Part shown: positions 12,842-23,245 of the stretch, piece by piece
How the letters are laid out: the number at the start of each line of letters is the position of its first letter
How positions within the stretch are numbered: position 1 is the stretch's first letter
Assembly: GCA_030844895.1 (NCBI GenBank)
Contig: CM061227.1
Location: 75,380,575 to 75,444,574 of the forward strand
Source: Ambrosia x helenae
Lineage: Eukaryota; Streptophyta; Magnoliopsida; Asterales; Asteraceae
Direction of reading: 5' to 3'
DNA length: 64,000 bases
Notes under the pieces: model-generated
Database searches by the model: none
What the model saw: the letters and a program-made list of their open reading frames with translations, nothing else
Told to the model about the DNA's origin: nothing
Made by a program: the position numbers and the translations under genes

Positions 12842-14150
12842 CTATCTTGGTTCTTGATTTAAAAACCTTGTAGGCTTTTCTAGTGGAAAATAACCAAGAA
12901 AATAACCTGAATGAACTTTTGCAGCAAACTTTGAAATAGAGTCTTTAATGTTTAGAATGAAACATTGACATCCAAAAGCCCTGAAAAAGGAGATAAGAGG
13001 CTTTATGCCATGAAGAACTTCATAAGCAGTTTTGGAATGTCTTTTATTGATAAGGACTCTGTTTTGAACATAACAAGCTGTGTTGACTGCTTCAGCCCAA
13101 AAATACAATGGTAGGCCTGAATCAGCTAACATGGTTCTAGCCGCTTCAATTAATGTTCTGTTCTTTAGTTCCACGACACCATTTTGTTCAGGAGTTTTGG
13201 GAATGCTGAAATGTCTAACAATCCCTTTAGACAAACAAAATTCATCCAGAGTTTTGTACCTGAACTCTGTCCCATTGTCACTCCTGATGACTTTGACAGA
13301 GAGAGCGAATTCTTTCTCTAATTGTAGAATGAAGAACTTGATAATATCAGCTGCCTCATCCTTGGAGTATAAGAAGAAGACCCATGTAAATCTTGGGTAG
13401 TCATCAATGATGACCAAGCAACACTTCTTCTCACCAAGGCTCATAATCTTGGCTGGTCCAAATAATTCAATATGGAATAGTTGAAGACATGCAGTTGTTT
13501 TTGATTCTTCATTAGACTTATAGGAGGACTTATGTTGTTTACCTTTAAGACAGGAAACACAGTGTTGTTTACACTGGTATTCCTTCGAAGGTAGACCTCT
13601 GACCAAGCCCATTTTTGTGACTTTATTTATGGTTTTAAAGTTCACATGGCCAAGTCTCCTATGCCTGAGATCAGTTTAAGAAGTTGATGCTTTTGAGAAG
13701 ATATAAGTAGTGTTGTTCAGTACTTTGTCCTTTTCAATGTCCACTGCATAGACATTGCCACATCTTTTGGCTATCAGCAAAGTATGATCTTCAATGATCT
13801 TCTCTATCAACTTTTGGCCTTCTGGTGATATGATCTTGCATGCCGTTTTGGTGAAAAAGGAAGAATATTCCTTGTCATACATTTGAGATACACTCAGCAA
13901 GTTGTATTTCATGTTTTCAACCAGATTGACCTTGTTAAACTATATTTTACTAGAGGATACATTGCCATGTCCTAGCACATATCCCTTGGCATTGTTCCCA
14001 AAGGACATAGATCCTTCTCTTTGACTGATAAAATTGCTTATCGGGTATCTGCATCCTGTCATGTGCATTTAGCCTCCACTATCAACATACCAAATGCTAT
14101 TCAAACCTCTGGAGACCCTCTGAGACAAGGCAGATTTGGACGTGCATCCC
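12842..14150 (-). pseudogene. Element A protease and integrase
   Basis: The protease segment shows WYVDSGG near 14090-14065, followed by a stop where relatives continue MHMTG. A GAG-pre-integrase block (13912-13676, NLLSVSQMYDKEY) carries the region before the HHCC finger, with HCVSCLKGKQHK at its end. The integrase core (13645-12842) contains VIIDDYPRFTW, IRSDNGTEFR and a QNGVVELKN segment. The DDE Asp residues are present, and the last Glu position reads in GVVELKN. Stops near 14063, 13936 and 13676 break the frame. After the integrase core comes a variable linker (12842-12345) with no conserved domain. Confidence 0.85.
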
Positions 14151-14469
14151 TCAAATGCCATTAAGGCAAAATTCTTTCTGCCATTATCAGGTTCTCCCCA
14201 GTTGATGTCATAGACTTTGTTGTCTGCATCTGGACTGCATTCAGATGTGTCAAAAGGAAGACTGCTCCAATCAACATACCCTGATGTAAAAAAGACTTTG
14301 TTGAGAGGGTTGCTGAGTTTGTGGAGGATGTTGAACAGCTGGAACAGGATGTGTTTGTTGTTGGCCCTGTTGTTGTGCAGGCATCTGAACATATTGTATT
14401 TAAGGCACATATTGAATTTGTGGAGCTTGTGCCTGTACAAAATGAGCACTCCCTTGAGTTCCATTATTC

Positions 14470-15591
14470 ATATTATAACTAGAGTTAAACTGATTTCCAG
14501 ACTATGGTTGGTTAAAGCTAGAGCTTCTACACTCTCTAGCAAAGTGTCCCAAACTTCTGACACTTACGACATCTAAGTTTAGATTTGTCAAAACCAACTA
14601 TTGTAGAACTGTTCAGTCCTGGAAATTTTCTTCCTGACCTTTTATAAAATTTATTTGTTTTTATGCTTAACATGGCCAGTTGATGTAGTATGTCCATTTC
14701 TTCTAAGTCATCACTACTGAATTTTTTTAAATCATCCATTATAAAACACATGTTATCAGTAGTTTGACTGTCTTCTTCATTGTCATAACCTGGATATGAC
14801 CTTTCTAATGAGATCCCAGTGGTTATGTCAATGTGGTCAAAAAATCGAAAATCATTTGGACAAGAAGGTGAGTCTTGTCCTAAAAGTGTTGTACTACTTG
14901 GAACATAGTCATCAGCAATTATGCCAGAATTTTGTAACTTTTTCTTTTGATTTATTTCTCTTTCAAAAGTTAACAATCTCCAATGTAATTTTGTAAGAGT
15001 GAGGGAGTTAAAATCTAGTCCGGATCTAAGAACTATTGAGTAAGTTTCCCATTTTTCTGGTAAAGACCTTAAAAATCTATGAAGCATAGATAGTGTTGTA
15101 TAGGTCTGACCATTTAACTTTAACTCATATATTAATGAGGAAAATCTTTCAAATTGTTGTGTCAAAGTTTCTCCATTAATATGAGTAAATGTTTCATATC
15201 GTTGAGCAAGAATTTCTCTGGTGTTGGCAATCACCTCTTCCGTTCCTCCAAACTGTTCTTTTAGGCAGTCTCAAAGCTCTTTGGCACTTTCACAATGTAA
15301 AAGTCCAGAGTAGATATCATTTGGGAGAGCCATTGCCAACATAGAGAATGCCTTAGCATCAAGCTCAAGTTTTAGGAAGTCATCATCAGTATATTCTTTT
15401 GGGTCTTTTGGAATTGCTTCCTTAATTTCAAGATTTATATTTACTGATTTATGAGGACCATACATGACAGATTTCCAACAACCAGTGTTGGTCTGTGACA
15501 GAGTATGTGCCAATCTTTTCTGCCAGATATTATACTCACCTCTAACCAACATAGCAGGTTTAGTGGCAGATCCAGTATTATGAGGATCCAT
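14470..15591 (-). pseudogene. Element A gag
   Basis: The start MDPHNTGSATKP at 15591 is shared with element C at 34696 and lies about 140 bases inside the 5' LTR. The body is a UBN2/retrotrans-gag capsid domain (WQKRLAHTLSQ, LNGQTYTTLSMLHRFLRSLP). A CCHC knuckle near 14590-14530 is split by a one-base frameshift: CRKCQKFG in one frame, HFAREC in the next. A TGA at about 15268 breaks the N-terminal part. Compared with element C, about 0.9 kb between the first knuckle and the protease (coiled coil plus a second knuckle) is missing. Gag would form the virus-like particle. Confidence 0.82.
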
Positions 15592-15730
15592 TTTTGAGAA
15601 TTTTGATTTGTCAAGTTCTTCTCAAAGTGATGGATGAACAAAAGTGAACTTTTATCCTTTATTGAATATCAATAAGAGCTTGTGTGTGATTCTCAATTTG
15701 TTAGATTAATATTTGATCAGATAAACCAGT

Positions 15731-15744
15731 GCTTTGATACCAAT
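15731..15744 (-). other. Primer binding site of element A (variant iMet)
   Basis: The minus strand reads ATTGGTATCAAAGC beside the 5' LTR. It matches the initiator Met site TGGTATCAGAGC except for one G-to-A change. Element C has the same variant at 34544, so it is a family feature. Confidence 0.85.
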
Positions 15745-16431
15745 TGTTGGATTAGTGGTTGAACATAAGCAGTTCTTGCTTATGAACACTTGTGTGATAT
15801 AAATATATCAAAGTAAATTACACAGCAGAATATTAAAGTATTCAAGTTAAAGCATCACTTTATAACAGGAGATATGACTCCCCCTCAATCAATGAACTAG
15901 GAAGTTTAAAGATGAAAATCAATAGTAAATGAATAAACCAGTAAATGCAGAATGATTCTCAACTATATATGAAATGGTTAACTATAAAGTAATATGAAGG
16001 AAAATGTTCAAGTCTTTTTGATTGATGAGTGATTGAATTACATATATAAATAGGGGGAGTAATCCCTCTATTTATAGAAGAGATGACCTACAAACTAAGC
16101 AAATCAAAAGCTTAAAGTAATCAAAAGATATTTCTAGAACAGGCTGTAGTTTATCGAAACTTGAACAAAGACTTTAACAAAACTAATATAATACTAAACT
16201 GTTGAGTTGAAGGTCGGTTTAATACAAGTGCTGATGCTTAGAAAAGATCTTCAGAAGTTTTGCCTTCAGTAGTTTATTCTTCATATGTTTGTCTGGTTTA
16301 TCTTCGGAACTTCTGATGTTTGTACTCTTCAGAAGTTTTTCATATCTTTTACTTCAGCAGTTTCTCAAAATGTAGAAGAGGATATAATACTAAGGTTTAT
16401 AACTGGCTTGTCAATCTTTTTTGACCCTACA
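15745..16431 (-). repeat. 5' LTR of element A
   Basis: It has the same ends and the same 687-bp length as 6199-6885. It is bordered on the left by the primer site and on the right by TCAAC. A minus-strand TATA box (TATAAATA) lies at 16069-16076, a likely start region for element transcription. Confidence 0.93.
16069..16076 (-). promoter_or_regulatory. TATA box in LTR of element A
   Basis: TATAAATA on the minus strand, followed by AGAGGG, has a counterpart in the LTR of element C (34262-34269). Confidence 0.5.
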
Positions 16432-16436
16432 TCAAC
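16432..16436. repeat. Target-site duplication TCAAC, right copy (element A)
   Basis: It is identical to 6194-6198 and adjoins the LTR end at 16431. Confidence 0.9.
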
Positions 16437-16715
16437 GGCTAGATAATCCATTATTCGAACACCATCGTCGTTGAAGATTTGGGTTGTTGGAGAGAACCCT
16501 AAGAAAGTGTAACCAAGTAGTAGTTGAACAATAATTGATTCTTTGTTAATGTTAATATGATTGCATACGGATTCAACTAGTTGTTCAAATGGCATCCCCG
16601 CTCGCATGATAAAGCTAGTTGTTGCCAGAGAATCATCACGTTGAACAACCCCATTTACGTATGAAAAACGACCACCCCAGTATAATCTAACCAGGTGTGG
16701 AGAGAATAAAGCCAT
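16432..16715 (-). pseudogene. MULE transposase, N-terminal piece
   Basis: The minus-strand frame begins MALFSPHLVRLYWGG at 16715. It continues with a MuDR-type N-terminal domain (YVNGVVQ, LVESVCNHI, FLGFSPTT) and runs into TCAAC at 16432-16436. Removing element A and one TCAAC joins this frame to the piece ending at 6198 in the same orientation, so the two are halves of one MudrA-like gene. Confidence 0.72.
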
Positions 16716-17347
16716 TGGTTGAGGTTGGAAGGTTTTTTGGGGAAGCAGGTTTTGTAACAAAAGATTGTTTTTAAGAGAGATGGTTAGGAGTGAGCAATTT
16801 GGCTGGAGGGAACTACCCTTTAAATAGATGAAAAAAGTGGAATTTTCAATATTTTTTAAATACTTTAATAATTTTTATAATATGGTGTGAAAGTGACAAT
16901 GACACTGACTTTACTTTTGAATTCAGATATCACGTGATGAAGTATTTTGTTGTCACTATAAAACAAATTGGACCATTTTCTTTTATTTTATCTTGATTTT
17001 TATTGAAAACCCGATTTGCAAAAAAAAAAAAAAAATAGGAAAAAAAAAGAAAAAAAAACCCCACCAAAATGACTGTTTTGGGGGGCTGTATCTTATTCTT
17101 ATAACCGGCGTTACGAGCGCCGATGGTACACATTCTTAGAGGTCAGGCGATATACGGGCATGGCATAAATGTCTATGTTGGGTGGACGCGTTACCGACTA
17201 TGGAATACGTCCCAAAATGCTGAAAAAACCATTTTTAAACACATGAGTTATTGGAATATTAATAAAACACACTTTCACATTATCTACGTACACGCTTAAT
17301 TAAACACACATTATTAATGAAACTTAATTTTGTTATGTGTGGAACAA
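16716..17347. other. AT-rich spacer upstream of the MULE gene
   Basis: This contains A- and T-runs (about 17020-17060) and no conserved protein. It would be the leader and promoter side of the MULE gene. I could not identify a terminal inverted repeat by eye. Confidence 0.4.
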
Positions 17348-17866
17348 TCAAACTGGTTCCGCATCTGAGTCGTACTCTTCACAAGCTTGTTGTTTACGAA
17401 ACAACCGGAGTTGCATTTCATCATAAACCGTCTCAAAATCCTCTAAATCATCTTCACGGGGGGGGGGGGGGGGGGGTTGTGGTGGCTCACCAGTTCGAGG
17501 GCAGTAATTAGATTGTTTCATGGTAGGTGGATGTGGTTTCGTATTGTTGGTCGGATATGGTTTTGTGGTTGTGTAGTTGTCCAACGGTATGGGTAGGGGT
17601 GTTAAATGGGAGTGTTGGAAGGTAGGGTTTGGTTGTAGGTCATTGATGTTTAAACTACGATGAAACTGTTTGTTGATATCATTGATCAAACCTGAACCGG
17701 AACTCTCTACTACTACAGGTGGCTCAGCCCAGCATATGAATCTACAACCACGGGGTTTCCTGTTACAGAGTAGAATCGACGACCAAGATTTCCAGATGTT
17801 CTTGATACATGAACTATTGTTGGAGAACCAGCAACCTTCAAAGTCAGAGATTCAAGGTCGCTAGTT
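17348..17866 (-). pseudogene. GRF-type zinc-finger gene fragment, frameshifted
   Basis: The minus strand reads HVSRTSGNLGRRFYS in one frame. After a one-base slip near 17765 it reads CNRKPRGCRFICWAEPP in the next. That spacing (TS..N.GRRF..C....GC.FICWAEPP) matches the GRF zinc finger seen in many plant proteins of unknown role. The expected first Cys pair (CxCG) is degraded to KVAG. Downstream the frame stays open to a stop at 17348, with a proline run encoded by an 18-base C/G tract and an acidic, Gln/Arg-containing tail (DDLEDFETVYDEMQLRLF). It lies upstream of the MULE in the same orientation. It may be a captured or adjacent repeat-associated gene; host origin is not shown. Confidence 0.5.
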
Positions 17867-20222
17867 CTATTTTCACAAAAAAATTCCATGCACCCCCTAG
17901 AAACACTCTTCTAAGTAGAGTTTTACCTATTTATGAAAAAAATTCACAAATATGAGATGGAGGTGTGCCAATACATGGAGCCTTTGGTTACTCCTGTCCT
18001 CGATTGCCGCATAAATGTTCTTAGGTCTCTAAAGAAACCATAGCTAATGGTTTGAGATGCTGATTATTGACCCGGATGATTTCTTTGAAGGTATGAGTTA
18101 TAGACTTTTGGATGAATGAAAGTCTTTGCATGTGTTAGGTGTAGTGATATTTTATAGATTATAAGTATATAATAAAGAGATTTGGTAAAAGTAGCCTAAG
18201 TTACAACGTACAAGATAGGTCTGTAAGCTGAGTTAAGAGTTGGAGTTACAACATAAAGAGTGACAGAGAACTTATGCTTGAAGCTATGTGTTGATATCTT
18301 TAGTTAAACATGATTGTTCCTTGCAAATGTATACGAAAACTGAAAAAATAGAAAATAATATAAATTTATATCCTTTTATAAATATGGGTTGTATATGATT
18401 ATTATAAATTTTTAAGAAAAAAAGGTTGTTGTCAACTATCATTGCTTTATAATATTTTGACTTTTTTTTTTTACTTTAATGTGGTAAAGACAGATATGTG
18501 CAAATTTGACAATTTTAAAAACTTACTATGAAGTTTTAATTTAATGTTTAATAATATGTTTCTTGGCACAATATCTTTAATTATATATTGGACTTACTAG
18601 TTTCTAATCACTAAACATACTTTAATAATTTTTTTTCACCTTTCCTTGTCTTAACCATTATATTTATAGTACTGCCTATATCAAGTGATAAGACTCGTGG
18701 TGTGGCATAATGGAGAACCATTTTTGGTCATCCGTCATAAAAATTAAAAAGTTTATGTAATTTACTACTTAAATTAATTTGAGTAATTTAACTAATAAAT
18801 TACACGATAGATCTCTTCGCATTGGTATATTCATAACATGTTCAATAACTGTGGATGTGAAAAGAATAACAGTAGATGTAATATTATATATTAAAATTAA
18901 ATAACAATTCAATATAAGAGAAATACTAATGGTTTTAAAAGAAAAGAGATTTCAATGAAATTAGCAAGGTGACTAGTGACACATGTAGTGAAACCAATAA
19001 TTGAGGTAGAATTTTACTTGATATGACTAACCTTAACTTCAAGAATAATTAATTAAGCATCATTGAATACGACTAACCTTAAATTCAAGTGATTGTTAAT
19101 AAAATCATTGACATGTTTAAGAGTGGTATTATTTCGGTACCCTCTTTCTTTAAATCGACATCCCTTTTTTATGATCCGTATAGGTTTCTACGAATCGTGT
19201 TGGGGTAATTATTTCCCCAATACGGTTCATATAAACCTATACGAACCATATACAGTTTCTTTTGTTTTGTGATTAACAATATAAATATTTTTAAATAGTT
19301 AATAAACTTTTCAAAAGATGTTTATTTAGAGTCTACTGCTCAATATATGTGTCAATTTACACCCTTAACTGATAGTTTCGTATGAAAACCCTCATTATCA
19401 TATAACCAACTTTATTCATGGCTTCTAACAATAAACCCTTGAATCCTAACGCTTCTTCCTACAAACCTTTCTTCCTTTTTTTTGCAGTCGGGATTTATTG
19501 ATCTAGACTCTGGATAATCACTGTGAAATTGATAACAAGATGATAAAAAATAGTAAAGTTGTGTCTGCTTTTCATTTTTTTACTTACTGATTAATTTCAA
19601 GTAAGTTTTTGTTGTTTATGATCCAAACTCTGGATCAACTCTTGAGACATGTGTCAACTCTCAACACATTTCAATAACTTGAACTACACTCATCCCCCCC
19701 CCCTAGACATATGCCCAGTCTCACCTTTTAGTACGAAAGGTTACGATATAAGGTTTTTTTTTGTTGTTGTTTAATTACAAAGGGTTGTCAACATTTGTTG
19801 TGATTATATTCAATGCTAGTGAATCATCACTAATAGTCTACTCGTCTTCCTATCATTACCACCCTCTTAACTCAAAACCGTCCATTGAAGCCTCACACGC
19901 TAGCGTTTTTGATACACATCAAATTATACATGTTTTTCTTATTAAAATACAGGGCCGACCCTTAAGGGGTGCGGGGAGGACTTCCGGCCCGGGCCCAATT
20001 TCTTGGGGGCATATTGACCCTCTGACAATACAAGTTTTCTTAACAGTGATGTCTTTAATTTGATAAATTTTTGTTTGTTTGAGCCCCAAAATTGTTAATC
20101 AAGTATTAATCAAAGAGAAAGATAGTTTATATAAAATAAAAGGTAAAGAAATGTTGAGAGATGTTAAGAATTAAAGAAGAAATGAAATGTTTTGAGAAAA
20201 AAATTGCAGGTTTATTAATGAG
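17867..20222. other. Spacer between GRF fragment and element C
   Basis: This AT-rich sequence has no long open frame and no retroelement domain. It holds a strong inverted repeat at 19173-19247, a small PAM2-like frame at 19418-19501, and a GC-rich patch at 19951-20010 (CAGGGCCGACCC...GGCCCGGGCCC) that resembles the terminus of a hAT-like DNA transposon but has no visible partner end. Confidence 0.5.
19173..19247. repeat. Imperfect inverted repeat, 33-base arms
   Basis: The arm 19173-19205 (GATCCGTATAGGTTT...) pairs with 19215-19247 (...AAACCTATACGAACC) around a nine-base loop, with about eight mismatches. It could be a MITE remnant or a small-RNA hairpin. There is no obvious target duplication. 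Confidence 0.7.
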
Positions 20223-20447
20223 TGTATATAAGGACAAAAAGGATTGAAGAAACCACTTTATACCTTAGTCTAATTCATGTTTCTACAAATAAACCTAAGT
20301 ATAGAAAATGCTGAAGAAGAATACTGAAAGTGCTGAAGAAGAAGATATCAAGTACTGAAGAGTAATAATCAGAAGTTCTGAAGACGAACCAGACAAGTCT
20401 CTTAAGAACTACTGAAGACAAACTACTCATCAGTAGTTTGTCACTCA
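20223..20447 (+). repeat. 5' LTR of element C, left part
   Basis: The start is set at TGTATATAAGGACAAAAAGG by alignment with the LTR start of element A (TGTAGGGTCAAAAAAG). It ends with ACTCA, the target site of element B. Confidence 0.75.
20443..20447. repeat. Target-site duplication ACTCA, left copy (element B)
   Basis: ACTCA precedes the LTR at 20448 and recurs at 34095-34099 directly after the other LTR of element B. Confidence 0.9.
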
Positions 20448-20968
20448 TGTGGAGGATCGTTTTGACAAAAAAAAGTTTAGTTGATCATACAAGTCTACCA
20501 ATCCAGGTGCGGAATCCCTAGATCGGTTACAAAATGATAGTAAATGAATCAAACACGCAAATTCACCTTTTCAATCGATATTTTCATTAATTAACTTGAA
20601 ATAGATATTTACAATTCGGTTTACAAGTTAATAAGACAATCACCGAAGATTTAGAACCTAGAGAGAATATTCAGGACAAACACAAGACTTAAATGACAAA
20701 AAGTTAAAGTTAAAACAAAATTTCAACTATATATAGGCTGCACATTCGCCCCCCCCCCCCCTGTAAGGGTCGAATGTGCACCTTCGTCCCTTCACTTGAT
20801 TCGAATCAGCACACATAACATCAGTCTTCTCATACGCCCGTTTCTCTCCACCTTCGACCATTATATCCACATTCGCCCTTCTGTATTTCCACATTCGCCC
20901 CCACGTAATCAGTAAAACATCTTTGAATATACAATCCAAAAGCATTAGTTTCAAAACGTGCATCAACA
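20448..20968 (-). repeat. 3' LTR of element B, 521 bp
   Basis: TG...CA termini with a 13-C run at 20749-20761 and several TTCGACC/TTCGCCC words at 20743-20900. The ORF3 frame runs into it from the right without a normal polypurine tract; only GTGGAGTT remains. Confidence 0.9.
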
Positions 20969-23076
20969 AACTCCACGTAATCATTATCATCATCATCATC
21001 ATCAGCAGCAGCAGAAATGTCATCTCCAGAACCATCTTTATCATCATCTTTCTTCTTCACATGAGCATCACCGGTATCCTGATCCAAATCTTCATCATCC
21101 TCTTCTTCTTCAGACTCAGATGGTTCGAAATCAACTTGTTCTTCTTCAGGTTCTTTATCTTCTTCTCCATCTTTCAATTGTTCAGCTTTTGAATATAAAT
21201 CATCAATGATCTTCCTCATACTCTTATTGTTCGTTCTCCTCTTTTTGTTCTCAACCCTCAAAGTGATGATTCTTCGTGTGTTTCTCTGTTCATGTAATAA
21301 CGGTGTTTGATTTTCTTCCTGAAGTTGTTTAATCTTCGCTTCCAATGCCTCTTGACTTTCTTGAGAAGATTCAACAACATCTAACATCATTTTATCATTC
21401 TCTCAACTGTTCGATCTCCTGCTGTTGCTGGTTAATTAGTTTCATCATATCAGTAAGCTTCTGATTGACTGCATCCATCACATTGCTCGATACAGTAACC
21501 TGAGGTGTAGAAGCCTCAGCAACAGGAGTTTTTTTATTGAACATATTCATCACTCTTTCCAAAGCAGCGTCAAAATCTGCAGTAGGATCAACAGTCTTTT
21601 CAGCAACAGATTTCTTCAATTTCTTTGCTATGGGGGATGTAACGGGTGTAGCAGATTTTGAACTACTAACTTCAGGAACTTTCTTTCCTGCAAGTAAAAT
21701 CTCAACTTATTTAGCACGTCTTTTCTTAGGATTCTCTTTTTCATCTTTCTTAGACATGGTCTTGTACTTAGGCTTCTTCTGTTTCTCACCAACCATAGGA
21801 GATCCACTGAAATCTTGCTCACCAATACCAAGATCCAGATCTATCTCATCAACTGCAATTGGACTCTTTAGTCTTTGCTCTTCTATGGTTTTGTTCTGAC
21901 TCTCAGACTCACCAGCCAAAGTGGCCTTGGGCTTGGTTTGTTTGATTGTCTCATCAGCTGAATCCCATCTCTCATCTTCTTGAGTCTCCTTAGAATCGGC
22001 AGACTCTTCATCAACTAACATCGTACCTTTTCTTGCCATGCTTTTCTTTATCCTCATTGTCTTCTTTGGTGGTTCAACTTCAATAACTTTTGCTTTACCC
22101 TTCCCTTTGCCACCTTTGCACCTACATTCAGAACCTAACGCTTTCTCCTTGCTTCTGGGTTAACATGAAACAAAGGATCATCATTATCCGAATTACTGTC
22201 GTCATTTCTAGCTTTGTCCTCACCCGGATCCTCATAACCTGGATTAATTAAGTGTCCAAACAGGTTCTTGTGTGGTGGTCTTTCATTCTCGAGAACCCCT
22301 TTATCACCTTTCATCCTTATCAACATATTCAGATTCATGTGATCTTGAACTAAAATCTGAGTAGGATCTTTCTTCAGATTCGAATACTTCAAATCAAAAA
22401 TCATTTGTAAGAATCTGGGGTATAACAATAACTTCTTTGTCTTCAAACCTTTCAGAGGTTCAAGCATGTGATCCAATATAATTTCCGAAACATTAAATGG
22501 TTTGTTAAGTGTCAATGCAACCATTAATGAACTGATGCTTTTTCTCATCACATCATAACCACCGCTAACGGATCCAAAAACATGTATCATAACATGAGCC
22601 AGATACTTAAACTGCGGACACAGCTTTCCTTTGTGCAAAGCTCCATCAGTTATTGGTCCGTTGTACTTCATACGAAGAAAACACAATCTCTGTTCTATCC
22701 AAGATAAACATCTAGAATCTGTTGGTTCATCTCGCAATCTCAATGCTTCCCGAATATCATTTTCAGTAACAATAGCAAGCTGTCCCTGAATGTTGCTTGC
22801 TATTGTTGTTCGATTATCCCAGTAATCCATCTTTGCATTCTTCCAGAAATCCACTTGATGGTCTTTGTAGATAATTGTTGGTGTAGCTAACGCATCAACG
22901 AATTTGCTTCTTCTCAGAAAATCTACGATCCCAGAGAATTCTGTATGCTTCTTTACTTCGCCCAAAAATGCACAACAGTTATGGGCTTCCTCAAATGGCA
23001 ATTCCTCTTCTTTCTTCTTATCAGTGGCTTTTCCAGACGATCCAGCTGGTACTTCTGTATTTTGTGGTTCAGCCAT
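20969..23076 (-). pseudogene. Element B ORF3, C-terminally deleted
   Basis: It starts MAEPQNTEVPAGSSGK at 23076. A conserved N-terminal domain covers about 300 residues (FLGEVKKHTEF, FWKNAKMDYW, LHKGKLCPQFKYLAHVMIHVF). A charged middle follows with DSKETQEDERWDS and a long Glu/Asp stretch (21390-20970). The order and motifs match element D 52140-48647. Frames change at about 22100, 21700 and 21390. After a poly-Asp stretch the frame enters the LTR directly, so roughly the last 550 residues present in D are deleted. The role is unknown; the C-terminal part may be dispensable for transmission in trans. Confidence 0.78.
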
Positions 23077-23084
23077 TTTGCATT

Positions 23085-23245
23085 CGACCCATCGGGGGTA
23101 CGAATGAAGAAATTCTAAGGTTTGAATGTGAAAGATTTTGATTAAAATTGTTCATTCAACCTAAAAGTCACATTCGACCCTATGAACAAGCCACATTCGA
23201 CCAGAAGAATCACATTCGACCCTTTGTTCCTGGTCGAACCTGTCT
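23085..23245 (-). repeat. GGTCGAA-type motif cluster before ORF3 of element B
   Basis: The plus strand shows CATTCGACC or a close variant about six times in 150 bases (23089, 23171, 23192, 23212 and neighbours). In the coding direction the word is GGTCGAATGTG. The cluster sits directly upstream of the ORF3 start codon, as it does in element D. Confidence 0.75.

Larger units (their letters stand above)
6199..16431 (-). mobile_element. Copia element A, full length, degenerate, 10.2 kb
   Basis: Two 687-bp LTRs (6199-6885 and 15745-16431) are flanked by a perfect TCAAC duplication. On the minus strand the order is 5' LTR, primer site, gag, protease, integrase, RT, RNase H, a long third ORF, polypurine tract, 3' LTR. 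Integrase before RT makes it Ty1/copia, and the extra large ORF after pol resembles the Sirevirus layout. The two LTRs look roughly 95 percent alike by eye, so it is not a very recent copy. Stops and frameshifts occur in every gene. It is inserted in a MULE transposase gene and belongs to the same family as element C. Confidence 0.93.

Noticed and set aside
17317..17511. Plus-strand ORF with a Gly run
   Set aside because: It is the antisense of the GRF-gene proline tract and is open only because of the 18-base G run.
19951..20010. hAT transposon
   Set aside because: Only one GC-rich terminus-like patch is seen, without a partner repeat or 8-bp duplication.
20923..21209. Plus-strand ORFs rich in Ile/His
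   Set aside because: They are shadows of the Asp/Glu-coding repeats of ORF3 on the minus strand.
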